Below, piece after piece: positions 14,536 through 21,132 of a DNA stretch of 21,132 nt. The position numbers and the translations under genes were made by a program. The notes beneath the pieces are model-generated. The model was not told the origin of the DNA. It saw only the letters and a program-made list of their open reading frames with translations, and ran no database searches. The stretch is from an uncultured Actinomycetes bacterium. GTDB lineage: Bacteria > Actinomycetota > Acidimicrobiia > Acidimicrobiales > RAAP-2. Where the stretch lies: positions 1 to 21,132 of the forward strand of contig CAITOG010000044.1 in NCBI GenBank assembly GCA_903893955.1, written 5' to 3'. The first letter of the stretch is position 1. Every line of letters begins with the position of its first letter.

Positions 14536-15596
14536 CGTCGCCTCGCCTGCGCGACGATCTCCAAGCGCTCGAGGGCTATCACTCTGCCCAGGTTGAGGTC
14601 GACATCAGGCTCAACACCAATGAGTCGCCCTTTCCGCCACCACCGGCGTTCTTCGAGGAGCTCGTCGAGCTGGTGGGGGAGATCTCACTGAATCGATATC
14701 CAGACCGCGCTGCTCGTGAGCTCCGCGCCAAGATCGCATCGCTCCACGGCGTGGACTGGAGCGAGGTCTTCGCCGCAAACGGCTCCAACGAGGTCCTCCA
14801 GTCGCTGCTGTTGGCCTATGGCGGCCCCGGTCGGCGTGCGCTGGTGTTCGAGCCGAGCTACGCGCTCCACGCTCACATCGCGCGAACGACGGGGACTGAG
14901 GTCGTGAGTGTCGATCGGACTGATGATTTCGAGCTGCCGGTCGAGCTGCTGGTCAACGCCATCAAGGACGTCGATCCAGCGATCACCTTCGTCTGCTCTC
15001 CGAACAACCCCACCGGCGGAGTCAGTGCGCTAGACACGATCGAGGCTGCGCTCGCCGCCGGTGATGGTCTGGTGGTCGTCGATGAGGCTTACGGACAGTT
15101 CGCCCAGCGTTCAGCGCTCGAGCTCGGCCCAGCGCAGCCGACAAGCCGCCTTGTCGTCGTCCGGACGTTCTCGAAGACCTGGGCCATGGCAGGCGCACGG
15201 CTCGGCTATCTCGTGGCAGCTCCGGCGATCGTCGCCTCGCTCGAGACGGTGGTCCTGCCGTACCACCTCTCGGCGCTCACCCAGGCCGCTGGTCTCGCGA
15301 TCCTTGGGCACGGCGAGGAGATGAAGACGACGGTGGCCAAGATCGTCGAGGAGCGGGGGCGCCTGTTGGCGGAGCTCAGGGAGCTCGACCTCGAGGTGTG
15401 GCCATCGCAGGCCAACTTCATCTTGTTCCGGCCGCGCAGCCGAGAGGGGCATGACGTCTGGTTGGATCTCGTGGATCGATCAGTTCTGGTCCGGGATTGC
15501 TCGTCATGGGCGAGACTGGAGGGGTGCCTCCGGGTGACGATCGGCACGCACGAAGAGAACGGCCATTTCCTGGCTGCCCTGAAGGAGGCCCTGTGA
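14532..15596 (+). CDS. hisC: Histidinol-phosphate aminotransferase
   Basis: PLP enzyme, class II aminotransferase fold, converting imidazole acetol phosphate and glutamate to histidinol phosphate. The protein has 354 residues. RLNTNESPFPPP (about 26-37) is the HisC N-terminal signature. ANGSNEVLQSLL binds PLP phosphate, SPNNPTGG (about 157-164) and VVDEAYGQF carry the Asn and Asp/Tyr contacts, and FSKTWAMAGARLGY contains the Schiff-base lysine K215. RVTIGTHEEN closes the C-terminus with the substrate Arg. The ATG overlaps the hisD stop (ATGA) and the TGA overlaps a possible GTG start of hisB, so the three genes are translationally coupled. Confidence 0.96.
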   Translation: MTSPRLRDDLQALEGYHSAQVEVDIRLNTNESPFPPPPAFFEELVELVGEISLNRYPDRAARELRAKIASLHGVDWSEVFAANGSNEVLQSLLLAYGGPGRRALVFEPSYALHAHIARTTGTEVVSVDRTDDFELPVELLVNAIKDVDPAITFVCSPNNPTGGVSALDTIEAALAAGDGLVVVDEAYGQFAQRSALELGPAQPTSRLVVVRTFSKTWAMAGARLGYLVAAPAIVASLETVVLPYHLSALTQAAGLAILGHGEEMKTTVAKIVEERGRLLAELRELDLEVWPSQANFILFRPRSREGHDVWLDLVDRSVLVRDCSSWARLEGCLRVTIGTHEENGHFLAALKEAL

Positions 15597-15598
15597 GC

Positions 15599-16198
15599 AT
15601 GACGGCACCGCGGAAGGCACGGCGCGAGCGCTCGACCAAGGAGACCACCGTGGTGGTCGAGCTCGACCTCGACGGAAGCGGCATCTCAGACGTCCGCACC
15701 GGCATTCCGTTCTTCGATCACATGGTGGAGCAGCTCGGCCGCCACGGCGGGATGGACCTCACGGTCCAGGCGACCGGTGATCTGAGCGTTGACACCCACC
15801 ACACCGTGGAGGACGTCGGCATCGTCCTGGGCGAGGCACTGGCCGAGGCCTTGGGGGACAAGGCAGGTGTCGCACGCTTCGCCTCTCGAGTCGTTCCACT
15901 CGACGAGGCGGCGATCGAGGTGGCGCTTGACCTCTCGGGCCGGCCATTCATCGTCTTTGAGGTTCCGTTCGCCCCTGACACGCTGGGGCTGGGTGAGCCC
16001 GCCTTCGATCCTCAGCTCACCGAGGAGTTCTTCCGCGCCTTCGCCACCGCAGCGGGGATCACGCTCCACGTCAGGATCCGCAGCGGTCGAAACACCCATC
16101 ACATCGTTGAGGCGACGTTCAAGTGCGTGGCGCGGTGCTTGCGTGATGCGGTTGTTGTGGTCGGCGGCGGAGTGCCGTCGACGAAGGGCACCTTGTGA
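15599..16198 (+). CDS. hisB: Imidazoleglycerol-phosphate dehydratase
   Basis: Mn-dependent dehydratase of histidine synthesis. It is monofunctional here, 199 residues, without the phosphatase domain found in enterobacterial HisB. The histidine pairs of the metal sites are present: DTHHTVEDVG (66-75) and NTHHIVEATFK (166-175). The start TTKET-like block reads RSTKETTVVVELDLDGSG, and GIPFFDHM follows. AAGGAGG at 15582-15588 serves two possible starts: GTG at 15593 (spacer 4, overlapping the hisC stop as GTGA) and ATG at 15599 (spacer 10). I list the ATG; the GTG would add two residues. The open frame further upstream to 15497 is inside hisC and is not coding. Confidence 0.94.
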   Translation: MTAPRKARRERSTKETTVVVELDLDGSGISDVRTGIPFFDHMVEQLGRHGGMDLTVQATGDLSVDTHHTVEDVGIVLGEALAEALGDKAGVARFASRVVPLDEAAIEVALDLSGRPFIVFEVPFAPDTLGLGEPAFDPQLTEEFFRAFATAAGITLHVRIRSGRNTHHIVEATFKCVARCLRDAVVVVGGGVPSTKGTL

Positions 16199-16211
16199 GG
16201 CGATCCGTCCG

Positions 16212-16814
16212 GTGATCCACGTCATCGACTATGGCATCGGGAACCTCCGCTCGGCTGAGAAGGCCCTGCAGGCGACCGGTGCAGCCGTCGCCCTCTGCGC
16301 CGAGCCTTCGGACCTCGGTGGTGCCTCCGGCGTGGTGCTGCCTGGCGTCGGCTCGTTCGGGCGCTGTGCCGCAGCGCTCGAGAGCGGAGGCTGGCGCGAG
16401 CCGATCACCGCTGTGATCGATGCAGGGATTCCCTTCCTCGGGATCTGCGTCGGGTTCCAGCTGCTCTATGAGGACTCGGAGGAGTCACCGGGCGCACGGG
16501 GTCTCGGCATCTTGTCCGGAAGAGTACGACGCCTGGCGGGAGACGTGAAGCTCCCGCAGATCCAGTGGAATCGACTCGAGATCGAGCAGGCGAGCACCTT
16601 GTTCGATCCTGCGGTGGAGCAGTGGATGTACTTCGTCCACTCCTTCGCCCCGCCCGTCAGCGAACGGACGACGGCGACCTGCACCTACGGCGGCACCGTG
16701 GCGGCGTCGGTTGAGGCCGACAACGTGCTCGGCGTCCAGTTCCACCCTGAGAAGTCCGGTCGACAGGGGCTCGAGCTTCTCGGCCGGTTCGCCGAGCGTG
16801 CGGGGGCGCTGTGA
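16212..16814 (+). CDS. hisH: Imidazole glycerol phosphate synthase, glutaminase subunit
   Basis: Class I glutamine amidotransferase that feeds ammonia to HisF. The protein has 200 residues. IDYGIGNLRS (5-14), LPGVGSFG (43-50), the nucleophile C79 in GICVGFQLLYEDSEE, and H178/E180 in GVQFHPEKSG complete the catalytic triad. Odd points: the usual GICLGMQ reads GICVGFQ, and the near-invariant PHMGWN-type block reads PQIQWN (115-120), replacing a His and a Gly. Activity is still likely. The GTG at 16212 is the only sensible start, 13 nt after hisB, with a weak GAGG at 16197-16200. Its TGA overlaps the hisA start. Confidence 0.93.
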   Translation: MIHVIDYGIGNLRSAEKALQATGAAVALCAEPSDLGGASGVVLPGVGSFGRCAAALESGGWREPITAVIDAGIPFLGICVGFQLLYEDSEESPGARGLGILSGRVRRLAGDVKLPQIQWNRLEIEQASTLFDPAVEQWMYFVHSFAPPVSERTTATCTYGGTVAASVEADNVLGVQFHPEKSGRQGLELLGRFAERAGAL

Positions 16815-17560
16815 TGGAGCTGTTGGCTGCGATCGATCTGCGCGGCGGGGCTGCGGTCCGTCTTCTGAAGGGCGACTATGGCAAGCAGAGCGACTACGGC
16901 GATCCGCGCCGCATGGCCGACGAACTTGTGGAAGGTGGGACGGACTGGCTTCACCTGATCGATCTCGATGCGGCAAAGGACGGCGGGCGAGCCAATCGGG
17001 CACTGATCCTCGAGCTGGCTCAGAGCTGTGGGGTGCCGGTCGAGACAGGCGGTGGTGTTCGGTCCCTCGACGATGTGCAAGAGCTGCTCGACGGTGGCGT
17101 CGCCAGGGTCATCTTGGGAACCTCCGCGCTCGAGCGTCCTGACGTGCTCGAGGCCGCCTGTCAGCGCCATCCAGGATCGGTGGCGGTCGGCCTCGACTAC
17201 CGGCGTCGTGGTGATGGCGTCGCCGAGGTCGCTGTTCGAGGATGGCTCGAGGGTGCTGGGCAGACGCTGCTCGAGGCGGTAGCGAGCGTCACGCGTCACG
17301 AGGTCGCCGCCCTGATCGTCACCTCGATCGATCGAGACGGGACGCTCGAAGGCCCCGACATCGAGGGGCTGGCCGAGGTGCTCGACGCCACGGGCGTGCC
17401 GATCGTGGCCTCGGCTGGCGTGAGCTCGGTCGACGACCTGCGTGAGCTCGGCCTGGTGGCCTCGCCACGCGAGGGCCGACGTCTCCAAGGCGTCGTCGTC
17501 GGCAAGGCGATCGCTGAGGGACGCGTGAGCGTCCGAGAGGCGGTTGCAGCGTGCAGGTGA
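16814..17560 (+). CDS. hisA: Phosphoribosyl isomerase HisA, possibly the bifunctional PriA type
   Basis: Beta-alpha-barrel isomerase converting ProFAR to PRFAR; in many actinomycetes the same protein (PriA) also does the TrpF step of tryptophan synthesis. The 248-residue protein has catalytic D8 in AIDLRGG, R16 in AVRLLKGD, WLHLIDLDAA (45-54), TGGGVRS, R142 and W144 in VRGWLEG, D173 in TSIDRDGTLEGP, and the phosphate-binding ASAGVSS and VVGKA. D8, R16, R142, W144 and D173 match, at equal spacing, the residues I recall as key in PriA, so dual function is plausible but not shown. The ATG at 16814 overlaps the hisH stop (TGATG); GTG at 16811 is an alternative. It overlaps hisF by 10 bp. Confidence 0.92.
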   Translation: MELLAAIDLRGGAAVRLLKGDYGKQSDYGDPRRMADELVEGGTDWLHLIDLDAAKDGGRANRALILELAQSCGVPVETGGGVRSLDDVQELLDGGVARVILGTSALERPDVLEAACQRHPGSVAVGLDYRRRGDGVAEVAVRGWLEGAGQTLLEAVASVTRHEVAALIVTSIDRDGTLEGPDIEGLAEVLDATGVPIVASAGVSSVDDLRELGLVASPREGRRLQGVVVGKAIAEGRVSVREAVAACR

Positions 17561-18309
17561 CACGGGTGATCCCGTGCCTCGATGTCACTGGCGGCCGCGT
17601 CGTGAAGGGCATCAAGTTCGTCGACCTCTTTGACGCCGGTGATCCCGTCGAGCTCGCTGCGCGCTACGCCGAGCAGGGGGCTGACGAGATCACATTCCTC
17701 GACATCACGGCGTCGTCAGATGAGCGGGACACGATGCTCGATGTGGTCGCACGCGCAGCTGATCAGGTGTTCGTCCCCTTGACGGTCGGTGGCGGCGTGC
17801 GAAGTGTCGAGGATGCTCGGCGCCTCCTTCGAGCGGGGGCCGAGAAGATCGGGATCAACTCAGCAGCTGTCGCCGATCCCTCCCTGATCGCCAGGGTCTC
17901 CGATGAGTTCGGTGCCCAGTGTGTGGTCGTCGCCATCGACGCCCGCCGACACGGCGACCGCTGGGAGGTCGTCACGCACGGTGGCCGGACCCGGACGTCG
18001 TTGGACGCAGTCACTTGGGCTCACGAGGCAGCTCGACTTGGAGCGGGCGAGTTGCTGGTGACCTCGATGGATCGCGACGGAACACGCGATGGGTACGACC
18101 ACCTCCTCAACCGCGCCATCTCCGACTCAGTGGCGGTTCCGCTGATCGCGTCAGGTGGCGTGGGGACCCTCCAGGATCTGGTCGACGGCGTGGTGCTCGG
18201 TGGCGCCGATGCCGTGCTCGCAGCGTCGATCTTCCACCTCGGCGAGCACACGGTAGGAGAGGCAAAGGCGTACATGGCTGACCACGGCCTCACCGTCCGT
18301 CCGGCATGA
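17551..18309 (+). CDS. hisF: Imidazole glycerol phosphate synthase, cyclase subunit
   Basis: Uses ammonia from HisH to close the imidazole ring, giving IGP and AICAR. The 252-residue beta-alpha barrel has RVIPCLDVTGGRVVKGIKF at the start with catalytic D11, LDITASSDERDT (50-61), LTVGGGVRS, and AIDARRHGDRWEV with catalytic D130, then TSMDRDGTRDGYD and ASGGVGTLQDL. D11 and D130 fall at the same numbers as in the well-studied Thermotoga enzyme. The GTG at 17551 lies 10 bp inside the end of hisA, so it depends on translation of hisA. A 39-bp gap with a promoter separates it from the GroES-like gene. Confidence 0.97.
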   Translation: MQVTRVIPCLDVTGGRVVKGIKFVDLFDAGDPVELAARYAEQGADEITFLDITASSDERDTMLDVVARAADQVFVPLTVGGGVRSVEDARRLLRAGAEKIGINSAAVADPSLIARVSDEFGAQCVVVAIDARRHGDRWEVVTHGGRTRTSLDAVTWAHEAARLGAGELLVTSMDRDGTRDGYDHLLNRAISDSVAVPLIASGGVGTLQDLVDGVVLGGADAVLAASIFHLGEHTVGEAKAYMADHGLTVRPA

Positions 18310-18336
18310 GTGTGCTGGAGCCACAAGCGTCTGCGG

Positions 18337-18342
18337 TACGGT
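18337..18342 (+). promoter_or_regulatory. -10 element (TACGGT) of the GroES-like gene, leaderless
   Basis: TACGGT ends exactly 6 nt before the GTG at 18349. It lies in the 39-bp gap after hisF, the largest break in the his run, and would let the GroES-like gene, hisI, trpE and the YgfZ-like gene be transcribed independently of hisD. Confidence 0.5.
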
Positions 18343-18348
18343 CACTGC

Positions 18349-18690
18349 GTGGCACGCACTGAGATCACCACAGGTGAGGATCGCCTTCCGGTCACCGTCT
18401 TGTTCGATCGCGTGCTGGTCAAGGTGGGCGACCAAGAGGGTGAGCGACGCTCTCGCTCGGGCATCTTGATCCCGGCGACCGCACAGGTGGCACGAAGGTT
18501 GTCGTGGGCCGAGACGGTGGCCGTCGGCCCCCATGTCCGGACCATCAAGGTAGGGGACCAGGTCCTGTTCAACCCTGAAGACCAGTTCGAGGTCGAGCTC
18601 CAGGGCGAGGAGTTCGTGATCCTTCGAGAGCGTGACATCCATGCAGCGGCATCACCTCAGAACGACAGCGGCACAGGCCTCTACCTGTGA
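18349..18690 (+). CDS. GroES-like (chaperonin 10 fold) protein, orphan
   Basis: A 113-residue protein with the GroES/Cpn10 pattern: LFDRVLVKVGDQEGE (18-32), a loop RSRSGILIPATAQVARR (34-50) in the place of the GroEL-binding mobile loop (GGIVL in typical GroES, SGILI here), then AETVAVGPHVRTIKVGDQVLF (54-74) and GEEFVILRERDIHA (86-99). The stretch between AVG and KVGD is short, so the roof hairpin of ordinary GroES appears to be missing. A 15-residue tail, polar and flexible, follows. No groEL is in the window. The true start is GTG 18349, supported by the TACGGT hexamer; the earlier GTG-type start at 18310 gives an N-terminus unlike the family. Its TGA overlaps the hisI start. Function unknown: perhaps a partner for GroEL or a free-standing Cpn10 fold. 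Confidence 0.82.
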   Translation: MARTEITTGEDRLPVTVLFDRVLVKVGDQEGERRSRSGILIPATAQVARRLSWAETVAVGPHVRTIKVGDQVLFNPEDQFEVELQGEEFVILRERDIHAAASPQNDSGTGLYL

Positions 18691-19058
18691 GCGAGATGAC
18701 CCCCGCCAGCGACGTGGAGATCGGCGATCTCAGGTTTGGCGATGACGGTCTGATCGCCGCCATCGTGCAGGATCGCAGCACCCTCGAGGTGCTGATGGTT
18801 GCGTACATGAATGACGAGGCACTCCGGCGATCGATCGAGACTGGTCGAACGTGGTTCTGGTCGCGGAGCCGCAAGGAGTATTGGCAGAAGGGTGAGACCT
18901 CTGGTGACCGACAGTTCATCAGGGAGATCCGCTACGACTGCGATGGCGATGCGTTGTTGGTGTTGGTCGACCAACACGGACGCGGGGCGTGCCACACCGG
19001 TGAGCGAACCTGCTTCTATCGAGTCTTCGCCGAAGGCGCTGGCGACGGGAGTTCCTGA
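18687..19058 (+). CDS. hisI: Phosphoribosyl-AMP cyclohydrolase
   Basis: Zinc enzyme that opens the adenine ring of PR-AMP in histidine synthesis. It is monofunctional, 123 residues, without a HisE domain. VLMVAYMNDEALRRSIETG (35-53), TWFWSRSRKEYWQKGETSG (55-73), and the metal and active-site block YDCDGDALLVLVDQHGRGACHTGERTCFYR (83-112), with DCDGD Asp residues and the Cys of DCD, ACHTG and TCF, are all as in the family. The start is GTG 18687, overlapping the GroES-like stop (GTGA), or ATG 18696. There is no clear Shine-Dalgarno for either, so coupling is likely. The stop overlaps trpE (TGATG). Confidence 0.95.
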   Translation: MSEMTPASDVEIGDLRFGDDGLIAAIVQDRSTLEVLMVAYMNDEALRRSIETGRTWFWSRSRKEYWQKGETSGDRQFIREIRYDCDGDALLVLVDQHGRGACHTGERTCFYRVFAEGAGDGSS

Positions 19059-20611
19059 TGACTCCCGAGGGCACTGACGGGATCTTTCCCTCGCGCGAAG
19101 AGTTCGGCGAGCTGGCGAGACACCACGGCATCATCCCGATCGCACGAGAGATGGTGGCTGACACGCTGACGCCGGTCGGCGTCTTCATGGCCGTGGTCGG
19201 CGAGGGCGATGGGTTCCTGCTCGAGTCGGTGGAAGGCGGCGAGCGATGGGGTCGCTACTCCTTTGTCGGGCGCAATCCTCTCGCAACGATCCGGTCGCAC
19301 AGCCTGGCGGTTGAGGTCGGATCTGGGACCGCTGCTCCAGGAGCGTCCCACCTCGCCGATGGTCTCCTTCTTGAGAGCGGCCCTGGGATCCTGGCCACCA
19401 TCGAGTCGGCGATCGAAGCCACCTCGACCCCCGATCTGCTAGGTCTGCCGCCGCTCCACTCGGGCATCGTCGGCTATCTGGGCTACGACGTCGTGCGCGA
19501 GGTCGAACGGCTCGAGGACCCGCCACCGGACGAGCTGGGTCTTCCAGATTCTTCTGTGGTGGTCATCGGTGAGCTGGTGGCCTTCGACCACTGGCGCCAG
19601 CGCATCACGCTCCTGTCGAACGTGGCGCTGAAGGGCGACGAGACGAAGCAGGATCTCGATGCCCTCTACGACGCTGCGCTCACTTCGCTCGATGGCCTCG
19701 AGACCGATGTCTTCCGTCCGATTCAGGCCGATCCGCGCCCTGCACCTCTGCCCGAGGCTCGTCTTATCCGTGCCGAGGCCACGGCGAGGACGCCAGCAGG
19801 GCAGTTCCAGCTCGCTGTGGACGCAGCCAAGGAGTCGATCGCAGCTGGCGACATCTTCCAGGTGGTGCTCTCGCAGCGATTCGACATCGAGGGCGAGGTG
19901 GATGGCCTCGCCGTCTATCGATCGCTCAGACTGCTCAATCCCAGCCCCTACTTGTATCTCCTCCGTCTCGCCGGCGTGCAGGTGGTGGGTTCGTCGCCTG
20001 AGCCGATGGTGCGGGTTCGCGACGGGCAGGTGACGTCACGTCCTATCGCTGGTTCCCGTCCTCGGGGCGCCACCACCGCCGACGACTCGCGACTCGCGGC
20101 CGAGCTCTCCGAGGATCCCAAGGAAGTTGCCGAGCACGTGATGCTGGTGGACCTTGCTCGCAATGACCTTGGGCGGGTATCCCGCTACGGCTCAGAGGTG
20201 GTTGAGGAGTTCATGACCATCGAGCGATACAGCCACATCATGCACATGACCTCGCAGGTGGTCGGCACGCTTCGTGAGGGGTGCAGCGCGATCGATGTCC
20301 TCCGTGCCACCTTGCCGGCTGGCACACTCTCAGGTGCTCCCAAGGTTCGAGCGATGGAGATCATCGACGAGCTGGAGCCAGCGCGACGTGGCGTCTACGG
20401 AGGCGTTGTCGGCTACCTCGACTTCAGCGGCAACCTTGATACTGCGATTGCGATCAGGACGATGGTGGTGACACCCGAAGGCTCAGCGAGCGTCCAGGCA
20501 GGTGCCGGGATCGTGGCGGACTCGGATCCGGACGCCGAGGATGCAGAATGCCGCTCGAAGGCGGCTGCCGTGCTTGCTGCCGTTGCCGACTCGCGTCGAG
20601 CTTCGAGGTGA
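19058..20611 (+). CDS. trpE: Anthranilate synthase component I
   Basis: Converts chorismate and ammonia from TrpG to anthranilate, the first step of tryptophan synthesis. The protein has 517 residues, the usual length. The N-terminal domain has LLESVEGGERWGRYSFVG (54-71), which contains the LLES tryptophan feedback motif. The C-terminal chorismate domain shows AAGDIFQVVLSQRF, SPEPMVRV, RPIAGSRPRG, HVMLVDLARNDLGRVS, GTLSGAPKVRAMEII, RRGVYGGVVGYLDF and QAGAGIVADSDPD. PIAGSRPRG with the feedback motif favours TrpE over PabB. The ATG overlaps the hisI stop (TGATG) and has GGGAG 6 nt upstream. No trpG, trpD or attenuator lies beside it, though genes beyond the window are unknown. Confidence 0.96.
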   Translation: MTPEGTDGIFPSREEFGELARHHGIIPIAREMVADTLTPVGVFMAVVGEGDGFLLESVEGGERWGRYSFVGRNPLATIRSHSLAVEVGSGTAAPGASHLADGLLLESGPGILATIESAIEATSTPDLLGLPPLHSGIVGYLGYDVVREVERLEDPPPDELGLPDSSVVVIGELVAFDHWRQRITLLSNVALKGDETKQDLDALYDAALTSLDGLETDVFRPIQADPRPAPLPEARLIRAEATARTPAGQFQLAVDAAKESIAAGDIFQVVLSQRFDIEGEVDGLAVYRSLRLLNPSPYLYLLRLAGVQVVGSSPEPMVRVRDGQVTSRPIAGSRPRGATTADDSRLAAELSEDPKEVAEHVMLVDLARNDLGRVSRYGSEVVEEFMTIERYSHIMHMTSQVVGTLREGCSAIDVLRATLPAGTLSGAPKVRAMEIIDELEPARRGVYGGVVGYLDFSGNLDTAIAIRTMVVTPEGSASVQAGAGIVADSDPDAEDAECRSKAAAVLAAVADSRRASR

Positions 20612-21132
20612 CACCCCAAACCTCAACGAGCTGGTGGGCTGCCGAGATCCACGAGGTGGTGGTGGTAAGCGGCGAGGACGCGGCGAGCTACCTCGAGGGG
20701 CAGCTGGCCCAATCAATCGTCGAACTCGAGATCGGGAGTGGATCATGGAGCCTGCTGCTTGAGCCTGACGGCACCCTCGGCCACCTGCTCGGCGTGGCAC
20801 GCAGCGATGCACAGCGATTCGTCCTCCACCCAGCAGCGGGTCGAGCCTCCGAGGTTGTGGCGCGCCTTCGGCGATTCGTCCTTCGGGCAAAGGTGGCGAT
20901 CGAGGTGGTCCCTATGACCATCGTGGAGATGGGGAGCGATCGACCGGATATCACCGGTGCGCGACTCCCGAGCGTGTTGGGCGAGCCGGGAGTTCGCGTC
21001 CTCGAGGCGAATCCTCTTGATCCCCTGGAGCAAATCGCCATGGGCGAGGTGACTGCGAGACGGCTCGAGCAGGGCCTGCCTGCAGAGGCTGAAGGGATCG
21101 CTGGGGTGGTGCCGCTGGCGCTGGGCGAGGCG
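20608..21132 (+). CDS. YgfZ/GcvT-like folate-binding protein, 3' end missing
   Basis: A partial gene of at least 175 residues that runs off the window end. The start is GTG 20608, overlapping the trpE stop as GTGA, giving MTPQTSTSWWAAEIHEVVVV. SGEDAASYLEGQLAQSI is the YgfZ N-terminal signature (S/G-x-D-A-x-x-F/Y-L-x-x-Q), then SWSLLLEPDGTLGHLLGVAR, the P-x-G strand pair, ARLRRFVLRAKVAIE and, near the edge, AMGEVTARRLEQGLPAEAEG, which resembles the R-I-x-x-G-x-P block. YgfZ supports assembly or repair of certain iron-sulfur enzymes using tetrahydrofolate. The expected KGC-x-x-GQE motif would lie beyond the window. It is the last visible gene of the his-trp run. Confidence 0.78.
   Translation, partial: MTPQTSTSWWAAEIHEVVVVSGEDAASYLEGQLAQSIVELEIGSGSWSLLLEPDGTLGHLLGVARSDAQRFVLHPAAGRASEVVARLRRFVLRAKVAIEVVPMTIVEMGSDRPDITGARLPSVLGEPGVRVLEANPLDPLEQIAMGEVTARRLEQGLPAEAEGIAGVVPLALGEA

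Noticed and set aside
15789..16211. Extension of the hisH frame upstream through hisB
   Set aside because: It is the out-of-frame shadow of hisB, rich in Arg/Ser/Pro; HisH begins at the GTG 16212.
1..21132. Mobile elements, prophage, defence genes, CRISPR or RNA genes
   Set aside because: No transposase, integrase, terminal repeats, regular repeat-spacer units or tRNA/rRNA-like sequence was seen; codon use looks uniform throughout.

Overview
The window reads as ordinary chromosomal DNA from a high-GC actinomycete. A mycothiol synthase (MshD), a menaquinone methyltransferase with an isochorismate synthase, an actinobacterial-type SEDS protein and the hisD-C-B-H-A-F ... I-trpE gene order point to Actinomycetota. 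The divergence of several proteins and the gene mix make class Acidimicrobiia my best guess; this is inference, not a database match. I see no rRNA, tRNA, CRISPR array, insertion sequence, prophage or plasmid gene. Coding is very dense: no gap exceeds about 170 bp.

Layout. (1) 1-2499, cell-wall growth: the 3' end of rodA, coupled to a DUF151 (bifunctional nuclease family) gene, faces a second SEDS polymerase gene on the minus strand. (2) 2546-7858, phosphate and membrane genes: ppk1, a flippase-like membrane protein, an AI-2E family exporter and a polyprenol-phosphate-mannose synthase-type glycosyltransferase. (3) 7845-10255 minus: maoC-like hydratase, menG and menF in one tight operon. (4) 10321-13191: a small four-helix membrane protein, a VIT1/CCC1-type metal transporter, mshD, nth and a 65-residue helical protein, arranged as alternating divergent and convergent pairs. 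(5) 13258-21132 plus: hisD-hisC-hisB-hisH-hisA-hisF, a GroES-like gene, hisI, trpE and the start of a YgfZ-like gene that runs off the window. Most neighbours overlap by 1-10 bp. hisG and hisE are not here.

The strongest global signal is regulatory. At least six genes have a TANNNT -10 hexamer ending 6-7 nt before a GTG start, which predicts leaderless transcripts. This also corrects several start codons. maoC and ppk instead have a longer leader with a Shine-Dalgarno sequence. Tail-to-tail pairs have almost no room for terminators, and two pairs share a single CTAG as both stop codons.

The most unusual gene is the GroES-like protein at 18349-18690, inside the histidine run with its own predicted leaderless promoter and no groEL in view. 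I found no clear new defence or mobile system; most genes are recognisable housekeeping functions.
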